From the NCBI RefSeq assembly GCF_032116555.1, contig NZ_CP134949.1, forward strand, positions 2,356,001 through 2,420,000: a stretch of 64,000 nucleotides of DNA, written 5' to 3'. The notes beneath the pieces were generated by a model. It was not told the origin of the DNA. It saw only the letters and a program-made list of their open reading frames with translations, and ran no database searches. The translations under genes were made by a program, and so were the position numbers. Positions within the stretch are counted from its first letter, which is position 1, and every line of letters begins with the position of its first letter. Of this stretch, positions 33,853 to 42,625 are shown one piece after another. The DNA comes from Halobaculum sp. XH14 (GTDB taxonomy: Archaea > Halobacteriota > Halobacteria > Halobacteriales > Haloferacaceae).

Positions 33853-34869
33853 TTAGCGTTGTGATTCGCGGAGGATCAGCGGCTCGATGGCAAGTGTCCG
33901 TTTCGCTATGGTGACGATGCGAAGGACGTACGAGACGAACAGCATGAATGGAACGAGCGTCACCGCAAACGCACCGCCCACGACGAGGATGATGTGATCG
34001 AGACCGAGTGTGCTTCCCGGGAACGTCCCCGCATCGACGATTCCGACCATGATGCCCGCAACGGCCAATGCCGGGACTGCAGCATAGAGAATCATCTGAG
34101 ACAAGTCGATGAGTGCCCACTGGAAGTACAGCGTCTTGATGTGTTCGCGCGCCGGACCAAACAGAGACAGCGCTGTTTTGAGATCGTCAAGCAAGCCGTG
34201 TTCTTCCTCAGTGAGGCTCTCTTCGTATTCGTTCGTAAGACGTTCAACTTGGAAGATTTTCCAGCTATAGTTGAAATTTAGTGCGGCGAATACCACATCG
34301 AACGAGCCGAACTGCGCATCCTCAAGTTGGTCACGGACCATGTCAGCGTTCCCAGTGACGCTGTCAGCGAACTCATCGACCTCTTCTCGGAGGTTCTCGT
34401 CGTCATTCTTGCCAATTGACTCTCGAAGAGCCGTCGTCCGTTGTGCCGTGATTCCGATGATCTGCCGGAGGAATTCGGATGGATCGGCAGGACTCGGAGA
34501 TCCAATTAATTCTTCAGTATAATCCCGGAAATCCATTGAACTGGACATACGCTCGCGTTGATCGCCGAGCGGGCCGTTCTCCTGGGAGAGGACGAGCTGA
34601 CCGATCGTGACGACGAGTGTCGTCCCGGTCACGATGACCGTGATCATCGTCGAGAACATCGTGTCGATCATGTCGCCGGACTCGATTTGCCGTGAAAACG
34701 GTGGATCGAGGACAGCGACGGCGATGACGAATGCGACGAACACGGCACTGGTCAGGATGCTGGAGACGAGAAGGCGGTTCGCGCGCATCAGCACCCAGAG
34801 TTTAATCCGACTCTCGCCCGAGCGTTCACGCATCTTGTTGGCCGTACTGATGTCGGTCTCGTCAGTCAT
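33853..34869 (-). CDS. Four-helix membrane protein of the island operon
   Basis: 338-residue integral membrane protein. Two hydrophobic helices near the N-terminus (about residues 32-55 and 70-92) are followed by a long cytoplasmic helical section (about 95-250, with NFNYSWKIFQVERLTNEYEESLTEEEHGLLDDLKTAL) and a second helix pair (about 258-280 and 290-320) around the motif LFGPAREHIKTLYFQWALIDLS. I do not recognise its function; the 2+2 helix layout with a central helical domain could be a channel or signalling protein. ATG overlaps the stop of the upstream DUF4177-like gene as ATGA. A dead truncated copy lies at 4916-5682. Confidence 0.72.
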   Translation of the reverse strand: MTDETDISTANKMRERSGESRIKLWVLMRANRLLVSSILTSAVFVAFVIAVAVLDPPFSRQIESGDMIDTMFSTMITVIVTGTTLVVTIGQLVLSQENGPLGDQRERMSSSMDFRDYTEELIGSPSPADPSEFLRQIIGITAQRTTALRESIGKNDDENLREEVDEFADSVTGNADMVRDQLEDAQFGSFDVVFAALNFNYSWKIFQVERLTNEYEESLTEEEHGLLDDLKTALSLFGPAREHIKTLYFQWALIDLSQMILYAAVPALAVAGIMVGIVDAGTFPGSTLGLDHIILVVGGAFAVTLVPFMLFVSYVLRIVTIAKRTLAIEPLILRESQR

Positions 34870-35072
34870 ACTGGCTCATCCGATTGGGCAGGTCGCTTGA
34901 AAACGAGGTACTTGGTGCCGCCTCCCTCGTAGTCGATCGTCTCCACAAACTCCCAGCCCTCTGCACCGAGTTGATTCAACTCTGCTTTCGGATCCTCTGC
35001 TTCTTTTTGGGTCTCATCGCGCGGCGGGCGAAGCGTCTCGTACTCCCAGCGGATCGCCTCTGATTCGGACAT
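34866..35072 (-). CDS. DUF4177-like small protein
   Basis: 68-residue protein MSESEAIRWEYETLRPPRD ending KYLVFKRPAQSDEPV. It has the WEYETL opening, the LNQLGAEGWEFVETIDYEGGG core and the YLVFKR strand characteristic of DUF4177, a small domain of unknown function often placed beside membrane or stress genes. Start at 35072 is chosen; the frame above it is not family-like. Its stop overlaps the start of the membrane protein gene (ATGA), which implies translational coupling and a shared job. Confidence 0.78.
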   Translation of the reverse strand: MSESEAIRWEYETLRPPRDETQKEAEDPKAELNQLGAEGWEFVETIDYEGGGTKYLVFKRPAQSDEPV

Positions 35073-35145
35073 CACTCCCAGTAGGTACTGCAACCCCCTA
35101 TATACAGTTCCACTACCGAGATGGTACAGTATACGGAGAACGGAT

Positions 35146-35865
35146 TTATCGGTCTGTCTCTTTCCAGTCGTCCGTGTCTCCTTCACGGAACTCACCCTTG
35201 GCATGGCGCTCGCGGGGCCAGAAGGTGACGCCCAGCAGTGCGACGTAGAACACACCCACAACGGCAACCACAGCAATCCCGGGAATACGGGCGATTCCAG
35301 CGGTTGTCAGCCAATCTTGGCGCGGTGCGAACGCTGTAATCCTGAAGACCCACGCGACCAAGAGGACACTGAGCAGAGCAAGGTACACACGCTGGAGCCG
35401 GTTTGCGAGTGCTTCGTAGAACGAGACTTTCAGCGTCGGCCTTCGATAGTCCCTGCTCAGTTCCGCTCGCCAGTCGTGACTTTCAGTGCCTTGGGACGGA
35501 TCGAGGGCGTTTGCGAACAGGTTCTCTTGGATGAGTCGAGCACGAGAGCGAAAGACGTCGTAGTCCCGGTACCGCCGTGCTTCGATGCCCAGAAAGACGG
35601 TGACGACAACGATCCCGATCAGCACGATATAGTGCGGGTTATCGGTACTCGAAAACGCCCACGTCAAGATTGCTGCCATCAGCGTCACCGCCCACGTCGT
35701 CGTCTCGTCGAGGCGCTGCCGCCACGTCCCTACTCGGTCTATCTCTCCGCGATAGGCGTGGGCCATCACCGAACCGAGTCCCGTACTGTCGTCAACCATT
35801 TCGCGGCCGATCTCCCGTTGGTCTGGTGCTGTTGGGTCGAACTCGTCGCTACTCGAATCGGTCAT
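35146..35865 (-). CDS. DUF2270 family membrane protein
   Basis: 239-residue protein of the DUF2270 family. A hydrophilic N-terminus (about 45 residues) precedes a helix pair (WAVTLMAAILTWAFSS and YIVLIGIVVVTVFLGIEARRYRDYDVFRSRARLIQENLFA), then a cytoplasmic section and a second helix pair (LALLSVLLVAWVF and VVAVVGVFYVALLGVTFW). The YRDYDVFRSR motif is the family mark. Function unknown. It lies 73 nt upstream of the DUF4177-like gene, which is itself fused by overlap to the membrane protein, so the three probably form one operon in this mobile island. Confidence 0.83.
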   Translation of the reverse strand: MTDSSSDEFDPTAPDQREIGREMVDDSTGLGSVMAHAYRGEIDRVGTWRQRLDETTTWAVTLMAAILTWAFSSTDNPHYIVLIGIVVVTVFLGIEARRYRDYDVFRSRARLIQENLFANALDPSQGTESHDWRAELSRDYRRPTLKVSFYEALANRLQRVYLALLSVLLVAWVFRITAFAPRQDWLTTAGIARIPGIAVVAVVGVFYVALLGVTFWPRERHAKGEFREGDTDDWKETDR

Positions 35866-36416
35866 AGAGGAGAGACATCTCCTCGTTCCATAAGCAGTGA
35901 TGGTGGCGGTGTAATCTGAGTGTCATGTACTGGAGAGCATCGAACGGTACTCAGGACTATTGAACAGATGTTCCAGATAGCCAGCTCAGAAATTACGTGC
36001 ATCTCTTCAGCGCCCAAGGGATATAATACGAATAAGAATCGTGCAGACTGTACGGAAACGCTTGACTGCGTACAGGTCTATCGCCGGCTCACTGGTCGAG
36101 CCAATAGGTTACAGAAATATACCCAATCGAGAACCACAGTTCCTATTTTGGCTGTACTCCGCGCATGGAAATCGTGGGCTCTCTCACTCAAATTCGCTAA
36201 CTACAGAGAATGAGTTCAGCACAGTCACGATGTCCTCGTGATTCGGATTACCTTGTTCACTCGTCTGTAGCCTCACTTCCGATATCGAAAATTCTCGCGT
36301 CCGCACTTCGAGCTCGTGTCCTGATACGGAATGACCTCAGCATCAGACGTTAGTTTCCGGCCTGTCCGAGGCGTTCCACAGATTACACACAATTTGATAC
36401 GGAATAATCAGGCCGA
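35866..36416. other. AT-rich gene-free stretch with an IS-end-like motif
   Basis: No frame here looks like haloarchaeal protein. GGGATATAATACG near 36019-36031 is TATA-like but leads to no gene. AGAATGAGTTCAGC at 36207-36220 is identical to a 14-mer at 4913-4926 and similar to the right flank of the transposase gene at 921-932, so a degraded insertion-sequence end is possible. Base composition is clearly lower in GC than in the core. Confidence 0.5.
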
Positions 36417-36839
36417 TTACGAGTTCTCGATGGGTGCTGCCTCAATGACTCCCTCGCTCCGTACTGTCACTTCAAAGTCCTCGTATGAGAACGAGATACT
36501 ATCACAGTTCCCACGATCGGTAGCTGACTCCGTAGCCAATTCATCAAGCGCGTCTGTATCAATGGCGGACTGAAGCGGCGTCAAGTCCCATGGTTCCCTG
36601 CCAAGCGCGGACGCAACAACTTCAACGACTGCTAAACTCGTCAAGTCCTGAGTACTGTCGTACGCCGCCCGGAAACTGTCTTGGTCCGCATCGAATTCAA
36701 CAACACTCATCGACTTCGTAATCTCAACAGTCATCGATTTCTCTTCAGGAGGCTCCATCAACACAATGTTGGCATTCTCTGGGGAAGAGGGTGGCTTTTG
36801 CTCCCGCAACATTCCTTTATGAGTGGTTTCCGGGCTCAC
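36417..36839 (-). CDS. HalOD1 output-domain protein
   Basis: 140-residue protein. Its second half (about residues 45-135: VVEFDADQDSFRAAYDST, LTSLAVVEVVASALGREPWDLTPLQSAIDTDALDELA, ISFSYEDFEVTVRSEGVIEA) is a HalOD1 domain, a haloarchaeal module found at the end of signal transduction proteins. The N-terminal 35 residues are weakly conserved. The GTG at 36839 overlaps the stop of the upstream regulator (GTGA), so coupling is likely. ATG at 36734 or 36710 are possible shorter starts. Role inferred as an output partner of the neighbouring regulator. Confidence 0.72.
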   Translation of the reverse strand: MSPETTHKGMLREQKPPSSPENANIVLMEPPEEKSMTVEITKSMSVVEFDADQDSFRAAYDSTQDLTSLAVVEVVASALGREPWDLTPLQSAIDTDALDELATESATDRGNCDSISFSYEDFEVTVRSEGVIEAAPIENS

Positions 36840-37486
36840 TCGTCGGGAGCGATGAGGGTACTCGCTACGAGACGTCGAAAACCGCGCTGTAACCGTGATG
36901 AAACCGCCTGCCGGGTGATTCCGAGTTCGTCGGCGAGATCCTGTTGCGTGGCGTCTCGCGGCGAGTCAAAGTGCCCCCGGGAATACGCCAGTACCAACGC
37001 ATTCCGTTGACCCTCGGTCAGATCGTATTCTCGATCGGACTTGAGCGACGAAATCGCGTGCAGCTCAGTCAGCTCAAGCGGGATGTCGTGGTCCTGGCAA
37101 TACGTCTGGAAGTTCGAGAGGTCTTGTTGCTCGTTTGCACGGACTTCAAACGTCCATCGCGTATCGTCTCCAATCCCAGAAACGAGTGAAATATCGGTAT
37201 TGACGACCGCCGTCAGAACACTCTCATAGTCCAGGTTCCAGTCGATACGGACGAGCATCTGTTCCTCCAGTTTATCGATTACTTTGACCTGGTCAATCCC
37301 GAGATCTACACTCAAATCTGTGTCGAGTTTATCCGTATCATCGGCGGAAATCCAGAAATAGGGGACGACTGCCTCACCGGTTGGGACAACCCGGTCTAAC
37401 TCGATAGTCACATCGGCTAATTGCTCGAAAACAGCACTCAACGGGAAATCCGCCTGCTCGATGGTGAACGAGGCCTCGATAGCCAT
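36836..37486 (-). CDS. Bacterio-opsin activator-type HTH regulator
   Basis: 216-residue transcription regulator of the Bat/HTH_10 type. Residues about 1-150 form a sensor-like beta-rich domain (MAIEASFTIEQADFPLSAVF, VRIDWNLDYESVLTAVVNTD). The C-terminus is the HTH_10 domain: LTEGQRNALVLAYSRGHFDSPRDATQQDLADELGITRQAVSSRLQRGFRRLV. Such proteins activate or repress specific operons in haloarchaea. Upstream, GATCAGTAG (37491-37499) and CTACTGATC (37524-37532) form a 9-bp inverted repeat. The HalOD1 gene follows with a 4-nt overlap. Confidence 0.88.
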   Translation of the reverse strand: MAIEASFTIEQADFPLSAVFEQLADVTIELDRVVPTGEAVVPYFWISADDTDKLDTDLSVDLGIDQVKVIDKLEEQMLVRIDWNLDYESVLTAVVNTDISLVSGIGDDTRWTFEVRANEQQDLSNFQTYCQDHDIPLELTELHAISSLKSDREYDLTEGQRNALVLAYSRGHFDSPRDATQQDLADELGITRQAVSSRLQRGFRRLVASTLIAPDE

Positions 37487-37749
37487 ACCCGATCAGTAGT
37501 GATCCAGCCTCTTGGGTCAGTCGCTACTGATCTCTAGGGTGCTCCCAGCGTTTGATGAACCAACGTCCTGTGCTGAGCGTTCACCTTGAGGGATGCTCAA
37601 CCGCTAACTAGGCAGGTCTACCTAGCGGCTATTTCGAATTGAAAAGTACGGAACACTGGGATCAGCGTCAACAGAACACCACAGTTTGTCTGTGATTGAT
37701 GGTGCTGATAGGAAATCGGGGGCTCTCCGTCACCTCAGTCTCTCGGACG

Positions 37750-38079
37750 TTACGGGTTTCGGTCCGGGCGTTCGATCACCTTCGCAATCGAGAGGATGGC
37801 GGCGAACGAAGGAGGAGTTTCGGTGAGTTCGACCGTTCCCTCATCCGGATTATACTGAATGTACGTTGTCTCGGATGCTTTCGGTAAATCGACGTGGTAG
37901 AGTTTGAGTTCAATTCCGTCGAACGCCCCCTCAGGAACGGGGCCGATTCCAGGGTCGGATTCCCACTCTGCGACCTGTGCTGCTACCTCGTCGATAAGAA
38001 CAGGTCCCTCCTGTTGGTCAAGATAGTAGAGTGCGTACCGTCGCCGCTTCTTGCTCAGGAGTTCAAATATCCGATCCAT
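37750..38079 (-). CDS. DUF7344-type winged-helix protein
   Basis: 109-residue protein starting MDRIFELLSKKRRRYALYYL, the characteristic opening of a haloarchaeal wHTH family (DUF7344, from memory) that resembles ArsR-type regulators. The remainder includes LIDEVAAQVAEWESDP and the wing-like LPKASETTYIQYNPDEGTVELTE. It probably binds DNA. Start at 38079 matches the family opening; ATG at 38088 is in frame. A GATTAATC box lies about 20 nt upstream. The neighbours are also regulators. Confidence 0.78.
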   Translation of the reverse strand: MDRIFELLSKKRRRYALYYLDQQEGPVLIDEVAAQVAEWESDPGIGPVPEGAFDGIELKLYHVDLPKASETTYIQYNPDEGTVELTETPPSFAAILSIAKVIERPDRNP

Positions 38080-38395
38080 AGAGACCATTCTTAATGATTA
38101 ATCCCAATAATCAAAACGGTTGCGGTGCCAGTAACAGATCCTCTACCGACCCCTGAAACTCCATGACGCATTCCTGTGCTATCGTTGACTTTTAGCTCGA
38201 TTCAAATCAATGAGGACCCTGCAGGCTGAAGGAGAACGCTGGGCGGATTTGAGGAAACGCCGGTTCAACGGCCAGACCGATAGGGTACAGAAACGGTTCC
38301 GCCTGCTCACTATTCCAAGATATATTATGAGAATACTTGAGTAACTGAATTAGTGAACAATAGATCAGTTATCAGGCACGCCCGTAAGTGGTGGT
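38080..38395. other. Gene-free AT-rich stretch
   Basis: 316 nt with no coding signal. It contains a TTAATC box serving the wHTH gene to its left and ATATATTATGAG near 38320, which may serve the gene at 38396. Nothing else is recognised. Confidence 0.5.
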
Positions 38396-38713
38396 ATGGA
38401 CATCAAGACGGTCCATACTCGAGACGACGACGGACAGCACACCTACCGCGTGGTCCCCATCCAGAACGCCGGTGAGACGTACCGCCACACGTTCGAAGTG
38501 ACCGACGACGGCGAACACGTCGGCCACGAGTACGTCGGCGCTGGCGAGCCGGGCGACGTCGACGGTGGTCTCACGCTCGCCGTCGAACGTCTCGGGGTCG
38601 TCCCCCGGATCGTCGGCGCTCATGCGGCACCACCGCCTCGTTCCTTCGCCGTTTCAGGGGTGTCACTCGCGGAAGTTACGGGACGGCGGCTCCCGGAAGT
38701 GGCGAGTTCGTGA
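38396..38713 (+). CDS. Hypothetical haloarchaeal protein
   Basis: 105-residue frame whose first 65 residues (MDIKTVHTRDDDGQHTYRVV, then TFEVTDDGEHVGHEYVGAGEPGDVDGG) are acidic with G/C-rich third positions, like core genes and unlike the surrounding island. The last 40 residues (PPPRSFAVSGVSLAEVTGRR) look unnatural, so the 3' part may be frameshifted or fused near 38610. I do not recognise it. It lies between the island regulators and tRNA-Ala, so it may be a displaced chromosomal fragment. Confidence 0.4.
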   Translation: MDIKTVHTRDDDGQHTYRVVPIQNAGETYRHTFEVTDDGEHVGHEYVGAGEPGDVDGGLTLAVERLGVVPRIVGAHAAPPPRSFAVSGVSLAEVTGRRLPEVASS

Positions 38714-38821
38714 ACTCGCTCAGACACCCCCATTTCTTCCCGGCGTCCGATTCTCGGAACGGGCGAGAAACAGGTGTCACTCGCCAGTTTAGTGCGCCTT
38801 CGCAGCGAAGGAGTATTTAAG

Positions 38822-38893
38822 TGGACTCGCTGGGATTTGAACCCAGGGCCTCTTCCTTGCGAAGGAAGCGATCTACCACTGATCTACGAGCCC
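38822..38893 (-). tRNA. tRNA-Ala (anticodon CGC)
   Basis: 72-nt tRNA on the minus strand. The acceptor GGGCTCG pairs with CGAGTCC and includes the G3:U70 wobble that identifies alanine tRNAs. The anticodon stem CTTCC/GGAAG closes loop TTCGCAA, giving CGC for GCG codons. The T arm has GGTTCAAATCC. CCA is not encoded. Its 3' end faces the 31.8-38.8 kb island, making it the probable attachment gene. A CCTTCGC-A-GCGAAGG palindrome lies 10 nt beyond the 3' end (38798-38812). Confidence 0.95.
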
Positions 38894-38957
38894 GCACCAG
38901 AACGAACCGCTGGCGTTCACTTGAGGGTTCCGTTTCGCGCCACCAGCCAGCAAAAAC

Positions 38958-39559
38958 TCACGCACGCAACAGCCGGAGCCGTCCCGTGACCAGCCCGAAC
39001 ACCGCCCCGTGAAGTGGGCCACCAGCGCGCTCCCGACGGCGCTGAACGCGAGCGTCAGGCCGGCGGCGACCAGCGCGACGACCGCCGCTGCGACCCGGGT
39101 CGAGAGCCCGATTCGATCGAGCAAGCCGGTCGAGACGGGGTTCGCCGCGAGCACGTAGCCGGCGAGCGCGAACGCCGCGCCGCTGGCGCCGAGCACGCCC
39201 GCCGACGGGCCGAGGAGGCCGCCGAGCCACACCTGGGCGAGGCCGGCGAGCGCTCCCGTGGTGACGAAGAACGCGTGAAAGCGGAATCGGGTCGTGTTCC
39301 GAGCGACGAGACTCCCGGCGAGCGCGACGACGACCGCGTTGGCGAGGAGGTGGCCCGGACTCGCGTGGGCGTACACGCTCGTGAGGAGTACCCACGGCCG
39401 GGAGACGAACGACTCCGAGAGGACGAACAGGCCCGCCAGGCCGACCAGGGCTCCCGCCCAGGTCATCAGCGAGACGAGACACATGGCCGCGAGCGTCTCG
39501 ATGACGGGGTTCCCGGCGAGCGTGAGCCACCGACGGCCCGTCGAGTCGTCGTCGGTCAT
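38958..39559 (-). pseudogene. Rhomboid protease gene with a 3' frameshift in a G run
   Basis: Rhomboid-family intramembrane serine protease starting MTDDDSTGRRWLTLAGNPV, with six predicted helices. The HASPGHLLANAVVV region and the active-site Ser in GASGAAFALAGY are present, and the catalytic His in VAHFTG is at the end. After that the frame is lost: the normal ending AVFGLVTGRLRLLRA is in another frame, reached by adding one base in the G run (plus-strand C 39005-39008). Unshifted, the protein would continue into the tRNA-Ala gene. A real mutation or a sequencing error are both possible. Confidence 0.8.
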
Positions 39560-39779
39560 GGCGATGACACCGTGCGAGTCACGGGTGGTCAGTCTCCGTC
39601 GCCCGGGACCTAAACCTCTCGGCCCGGGTACCGAAAATGGCTCGCGAGCCGGACGGGCGCGCCCCATCGCCCGTACGATCCACTGGGCCCGGTTCGGTAT
39701 TTGAACCTTCGCCAGAGCCGTCGCTGGGCGGTCGGAAAGAGATGAGAATCGAAGCGGCGTGGGTGCGCCTTAGCGGTCC

Positions 39780-40094
39780 TCAGTCCTCGAGGACGATCTC
39801 GATGCTGACGTCGTTTGGCACCTGAATCCGCATCAGCTGCCGGAGCGCGCGTTCGTCGGCGTCGATGTCGATGAGCCGCTTGTGGACGCGCATCTCCCAG
39901 TGCTCCCACGTGGCGGTGCCTTCACCGTCCGGGGACTTCCGGGACGGGACCTCCAGCGTCTTGGTCGGGAGCGGGATCGGCCCCGACAGGGCGACGCCGG
40001 TCTTGTCCGCGATCTCCCGGACGTCGTCGCAGATGTCGTCCAGGTCCTCGGGGCTCGTCCCCGCGAGTCGGACCCGCGCCTGTTGGCCCGGCAT
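39780..40094 (-). CDS. rps10: 30S ribosomal protein S10
   Basis: 104-residue S10 (uS10), part of the small subunit head. The archaeal pattern is clear: [83 protein letters not shown]. Length is normal. The start abuts the EF-1A stop codon on the same strand, so the two are cotranscribed, as in most archaea. Confidence 0.97.
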   Translation of the reverse strand: MPGQQARVRLAGTSPEDLDDICDDVREIADKTGVALSGPIPLPTKTLEVPSRKSPDGEGTATWEHWEMRVHKRLIDIDADERALRQLMRIQVPNDVSIEIVLED

Positions 40095-41363
40095 CTATCG
40101 CTCGTTGACGCTGAGGACCTGGCCGGCCGCAATGGTCTGACCCATGTCGCGGATGGCGAAGCTGCCCAGCTCCGGAATCTCGCCCGACGGCTCGATGCTG
40201 AGGGGCTTCTGGGGTCGGACCGTCACCTTCGCGGCGTCGCCGGACTTGATGAAGTCCGGGTTCTCCTCGGCGACCTCGCCCGAGGACGGGTCGATCTTCG
40301 CGTCGAGCGACTCGACGGTACAGGCGACCTGGGCCGTGTGGGCGTGGAACACCGGCGTGTAGCCGGCCGTGATGACCGACGGGTGCTGCATGACGACGAT
40401 CTGAGCCTGGAACGTCTCGGCGACCGTCGGCGGATCGTCGGCCGGGCCACAGACGTCGCCGCGGCGGATGTCGTCCTTGCCGACGCCGCGGACGTTGAAC
40501 CCGACGTTGTCGCCGGGCTCGGCCTTGGGCACTTCCTCGTGGTGCATCTCGATGGTCTTGACCTCGCCGCCGGCGTCCGAGGGCTGGAACGAGACGTTGT
40601 CCCCGGTGTTGAGGACGCCCGTCTCGATGCGGCCGACCGGGACGGTCCCGATGCCCGAGATGGTGTAGACGTCCTGGATCGGCAGGCGGAGCGGCGCGTC
40701 CGTCGGCGGGGACGGCACCGGCAGGTTGTTCAGCGCCTCGAGGAGGATCTGGCCGTCGTACCAGTCCGTGTTGTCGGACCGCTCGGCCACGTTGTCGCCC
40801 TCGAAGGCCGACAGCGGGATGAACTCCGCGTCCTCGGAGTTGAAGCGCACCTGCTTGAGGAGGTCCTGCACGCCCGACTTGACCTCGTTGTAGGTGTCCT
40901 CGCTGTAGTCGACGACGTCCATCTTGTTGACGCCGACGATGAGTTCCTCGATGCCCAGCGTGCGCGAGAGGAACACGTGCTCGCGGGTCTGGGGCGCGAC
41001 GCCGTCGTCGGCCGCGACGACGAGCACCGCGTGGTCGGCCTGGGACGCACCGGTGATCATGTTCTTCACGAAGTCACGGTGGCCCGGCGTGTCGACGATG
41101 GTGAAGTGGAACTCGTCCGTGTCGAACTCCTTGTGGGCGATGTCGATGGTGACGCCGCGCTCGCGCTCCTCGGCGAGGTTGTCCATGACGTAGGCGAACT
41201 CGAAGCCGCCCTTGCCCTTCTCCTCTGCTTCCTCTCGGTACTGCTCGATCACGTGCTCGGGGACGCTCCCTGTCTCGAAGAGGAGGCGACCCACGAGCGT
41301 GGACTTCCCGTGGTCGACGTGGCCGATGATGGCCAGGTTCTGGTGGGGTTTGTCTTCGCTCAT
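40095..41363 (-). CDS. tuf: Translation elongation factor EF-1A
   Basis: 422-residue GTPase that delivers aminoacyl-tRNA to the ribosome. G1 is GHVDHGKST (about residue 14), G2 region [14 protein letters not shown]3 DTPGHRDF (about 92) and G4 NKMD (about 146). Domains II and III follow ([25 protein letters not shown] and [20 protein letters not shown]). All GTP-binding motifs are standard. It precedes rps10 and is about 280 nt from homoserine dehydrogenase. No tag or insert is seen. Confidence 0.98.
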   Translation of the reverse strand: MSEDKPHQNLAIIGHVDHGKSTLVGRLLFETGSVPEHVIEQYREEAEEKGKGGFEFAYVMDNLAEERERGVTIDIAHKEFDTDEFHFTIVDTPGHRDFVKNMITGASQADHAVLVVAADDGVAPQTREHVFLSRTLGIEELIVGVNKMDVVDYSEDTYNEVKSGVQDLLKQVRFNSEDAEFIPLSAFEGDNVAERSDNTDWYDGQILLEALNNLPVPSPPTDAPLRLPIQDVYTISGIGTVPVGRIETGVLNTGDNVSFQPSDAGGEVKTIEMHHEEVPKAEPGDNVGFNVRGVGKDDIRRGDVCGPADDPPTVAETFQAQIVVMQHPSVITAGYTPVFHAHTAQVACTVESLDAKIDPSSGEVAEENPDFIKSGDAAKVTVRPQKPLSIEPSGEIPELGSFAIRDMGQTIAAGQVLSVNER

Positions 41364-41644
41364 TGTGGAATCACGCGCTAAGGCGCTCTGTAAGGGTCCG
41401 TTCGTCTGATTGCCCTAAAACCATTTCGATACGCTGCACGCCCCGTCACGGCGCAGTCTTGCGATTTTTCGTGTGTCGCGTTCTCGTGCGTTCGGTTCCC
41501 ACGGTGTGATCGGGAGGACGTGGTCGGCGTGTTTCCGGCTGATCGTCGACCGGGCCGAAACGACAGGTTGGCGTCCGAGCCGTTCCTGACGGTGCAGAGC
41601 GGCCCACCGGACGTCCCGAACCGGAATCGAAACTCGGTCCGCCC

Positions 41645-42625
41645 CTACCCCAGCCGCCCCACGTCCGAGAGCACCGCGCTGGCGGTCTCCTCCCCGCCCG
41701 CGCCGGCACCGGAGATCGCCAGGTCGCCCGAGTAGTCCGCGTCGATTTTGACGATGTTCCTCGTCCCCGACACCGCGAGCGTCCCGTTCTGGGGCACGAG
41801 CCGGGGGCCCACGCGGACCCCCTCCCTCGTCGCCTCGCCGATGAGTCGCACGGTTCGGCCGTCGTTGATCGCGAGTTCGAGCGCGCTGCCGGTGACGTTT
41901 CGGATCCCCTCGACGTCGGCGTCCGCGAGAGCCAGTTCCCGGTCCCGGAGTTCCGCGACCGTCTCGCAGCCGGCCTCCCGGAGCACGTTCGCCAGGATGA
42001 CACACTTCAGCGCGGCGTCGGTCCCCTCGACGTCGAATGAGGGGTCCGCCTCGGCGACGCCGAGGTCCTGGGCCTCCGCGAGCACGTGGTCGTAGTCCAG
42101 CCCCTCGGCGGCCATCCGCGAGAGCACGAAGTTCGCGGTGCCGTTGAGCACGCCCCTGACCGCGGTCACGCGCTCGGGCCCGAGGTCGTCGATGGTCGCG
42201 AGCGCCGGGATCGCCCCCGCGACGGTCGCCTCGAACAGCACCTCGCCGTGGCTGTCGGCCTCCAGGGCGCGCACGTCCGCGAAGCGCTCGGCGACCGGAC
42301 CTTTGTTCGCGAGCACGACGTCCCTGTCGCGCTCTAGCGCGGTCCGCACGTGCGAGAAGCCGGGTTCGGCGTCGCCGAGCGTCGTCGGCGTCGCCTCCAC
42401 GAGGGCGTCGTAGTCGGCGGCCAGCACGTCCGCCGGGTCCGCGTCCCCGAGGCCGGCCCCGTCGTCCTTGCCCGCGAGCGCGCCGGCGACGTCCACGCCG
42501 TCGGGGTCGACGACCGCCGAGGACGAGTCCGCGAGCGCGACCACGGCGTAGCCGTACTCGCCGGCCAGTTGGGCGACGGAACGGCCGACCGCGCCCGCGC
42601 CCAGCACCGCGAGCCGCGTCGTCAT
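41645..42625 (-). CDS. hom: Homoserine dehydrogenase
   Basis: 326-residue NAD(P)-dependent homoserine dehydrogenase of the methionine/threonine branch of aspartate metabolism. The Rossmann motif is VLGAGAVGRSVAQLAGEYG at the N-terminus. Catalytic and substrate-binding segments are ANKGPVA (about 108), VAGAIPALATIDDLG (about 133), RGVLNGTANFVLSRM (about 155) and DPSFDVEGTDAALKCVILANVL (about 195). Unlike bacterial enzymes it has no C-terminal ACT domain, but the upstream gene supplies an ACT protein and overlaps it as ATGA, so regulation is probably by that partner. Confidence 0.95.
   Translation of the reverse strand: MTTRLAVLGAGAVGRSVAQLAGEYGYAVVALADSSSAVVDPDGVDVAGALAGKDDGAGLGDADPADVLAADYDALVEATPTTLGDAEPGFSHVRTALERDRDVVLANKGPVAERFADVRALEADSHGEVLFEATVAGAIPALATIDDLGPERVTAVRGVLNGTANFVLSRMAAEGLDYDHVLAEAQDLGVAEADPSFDVEGTDAALKCVILANVLREAGCETVAELRDRELALADADVEGIRNVTGSALELAINDGRTVRLIGEATREGVRVGPRLVPQNGTLAVSGTRNIVKIDADYSGDLAISGAGAGGEETASAVLSDVGRLG

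Noticed and set aside
39690-39710. GGTTCAAATACC on the minus strand resembling a tRNA T arm
   Set aside because: No acceptor, D or anticodon arms can be built around it. It is more likely a promoter region.
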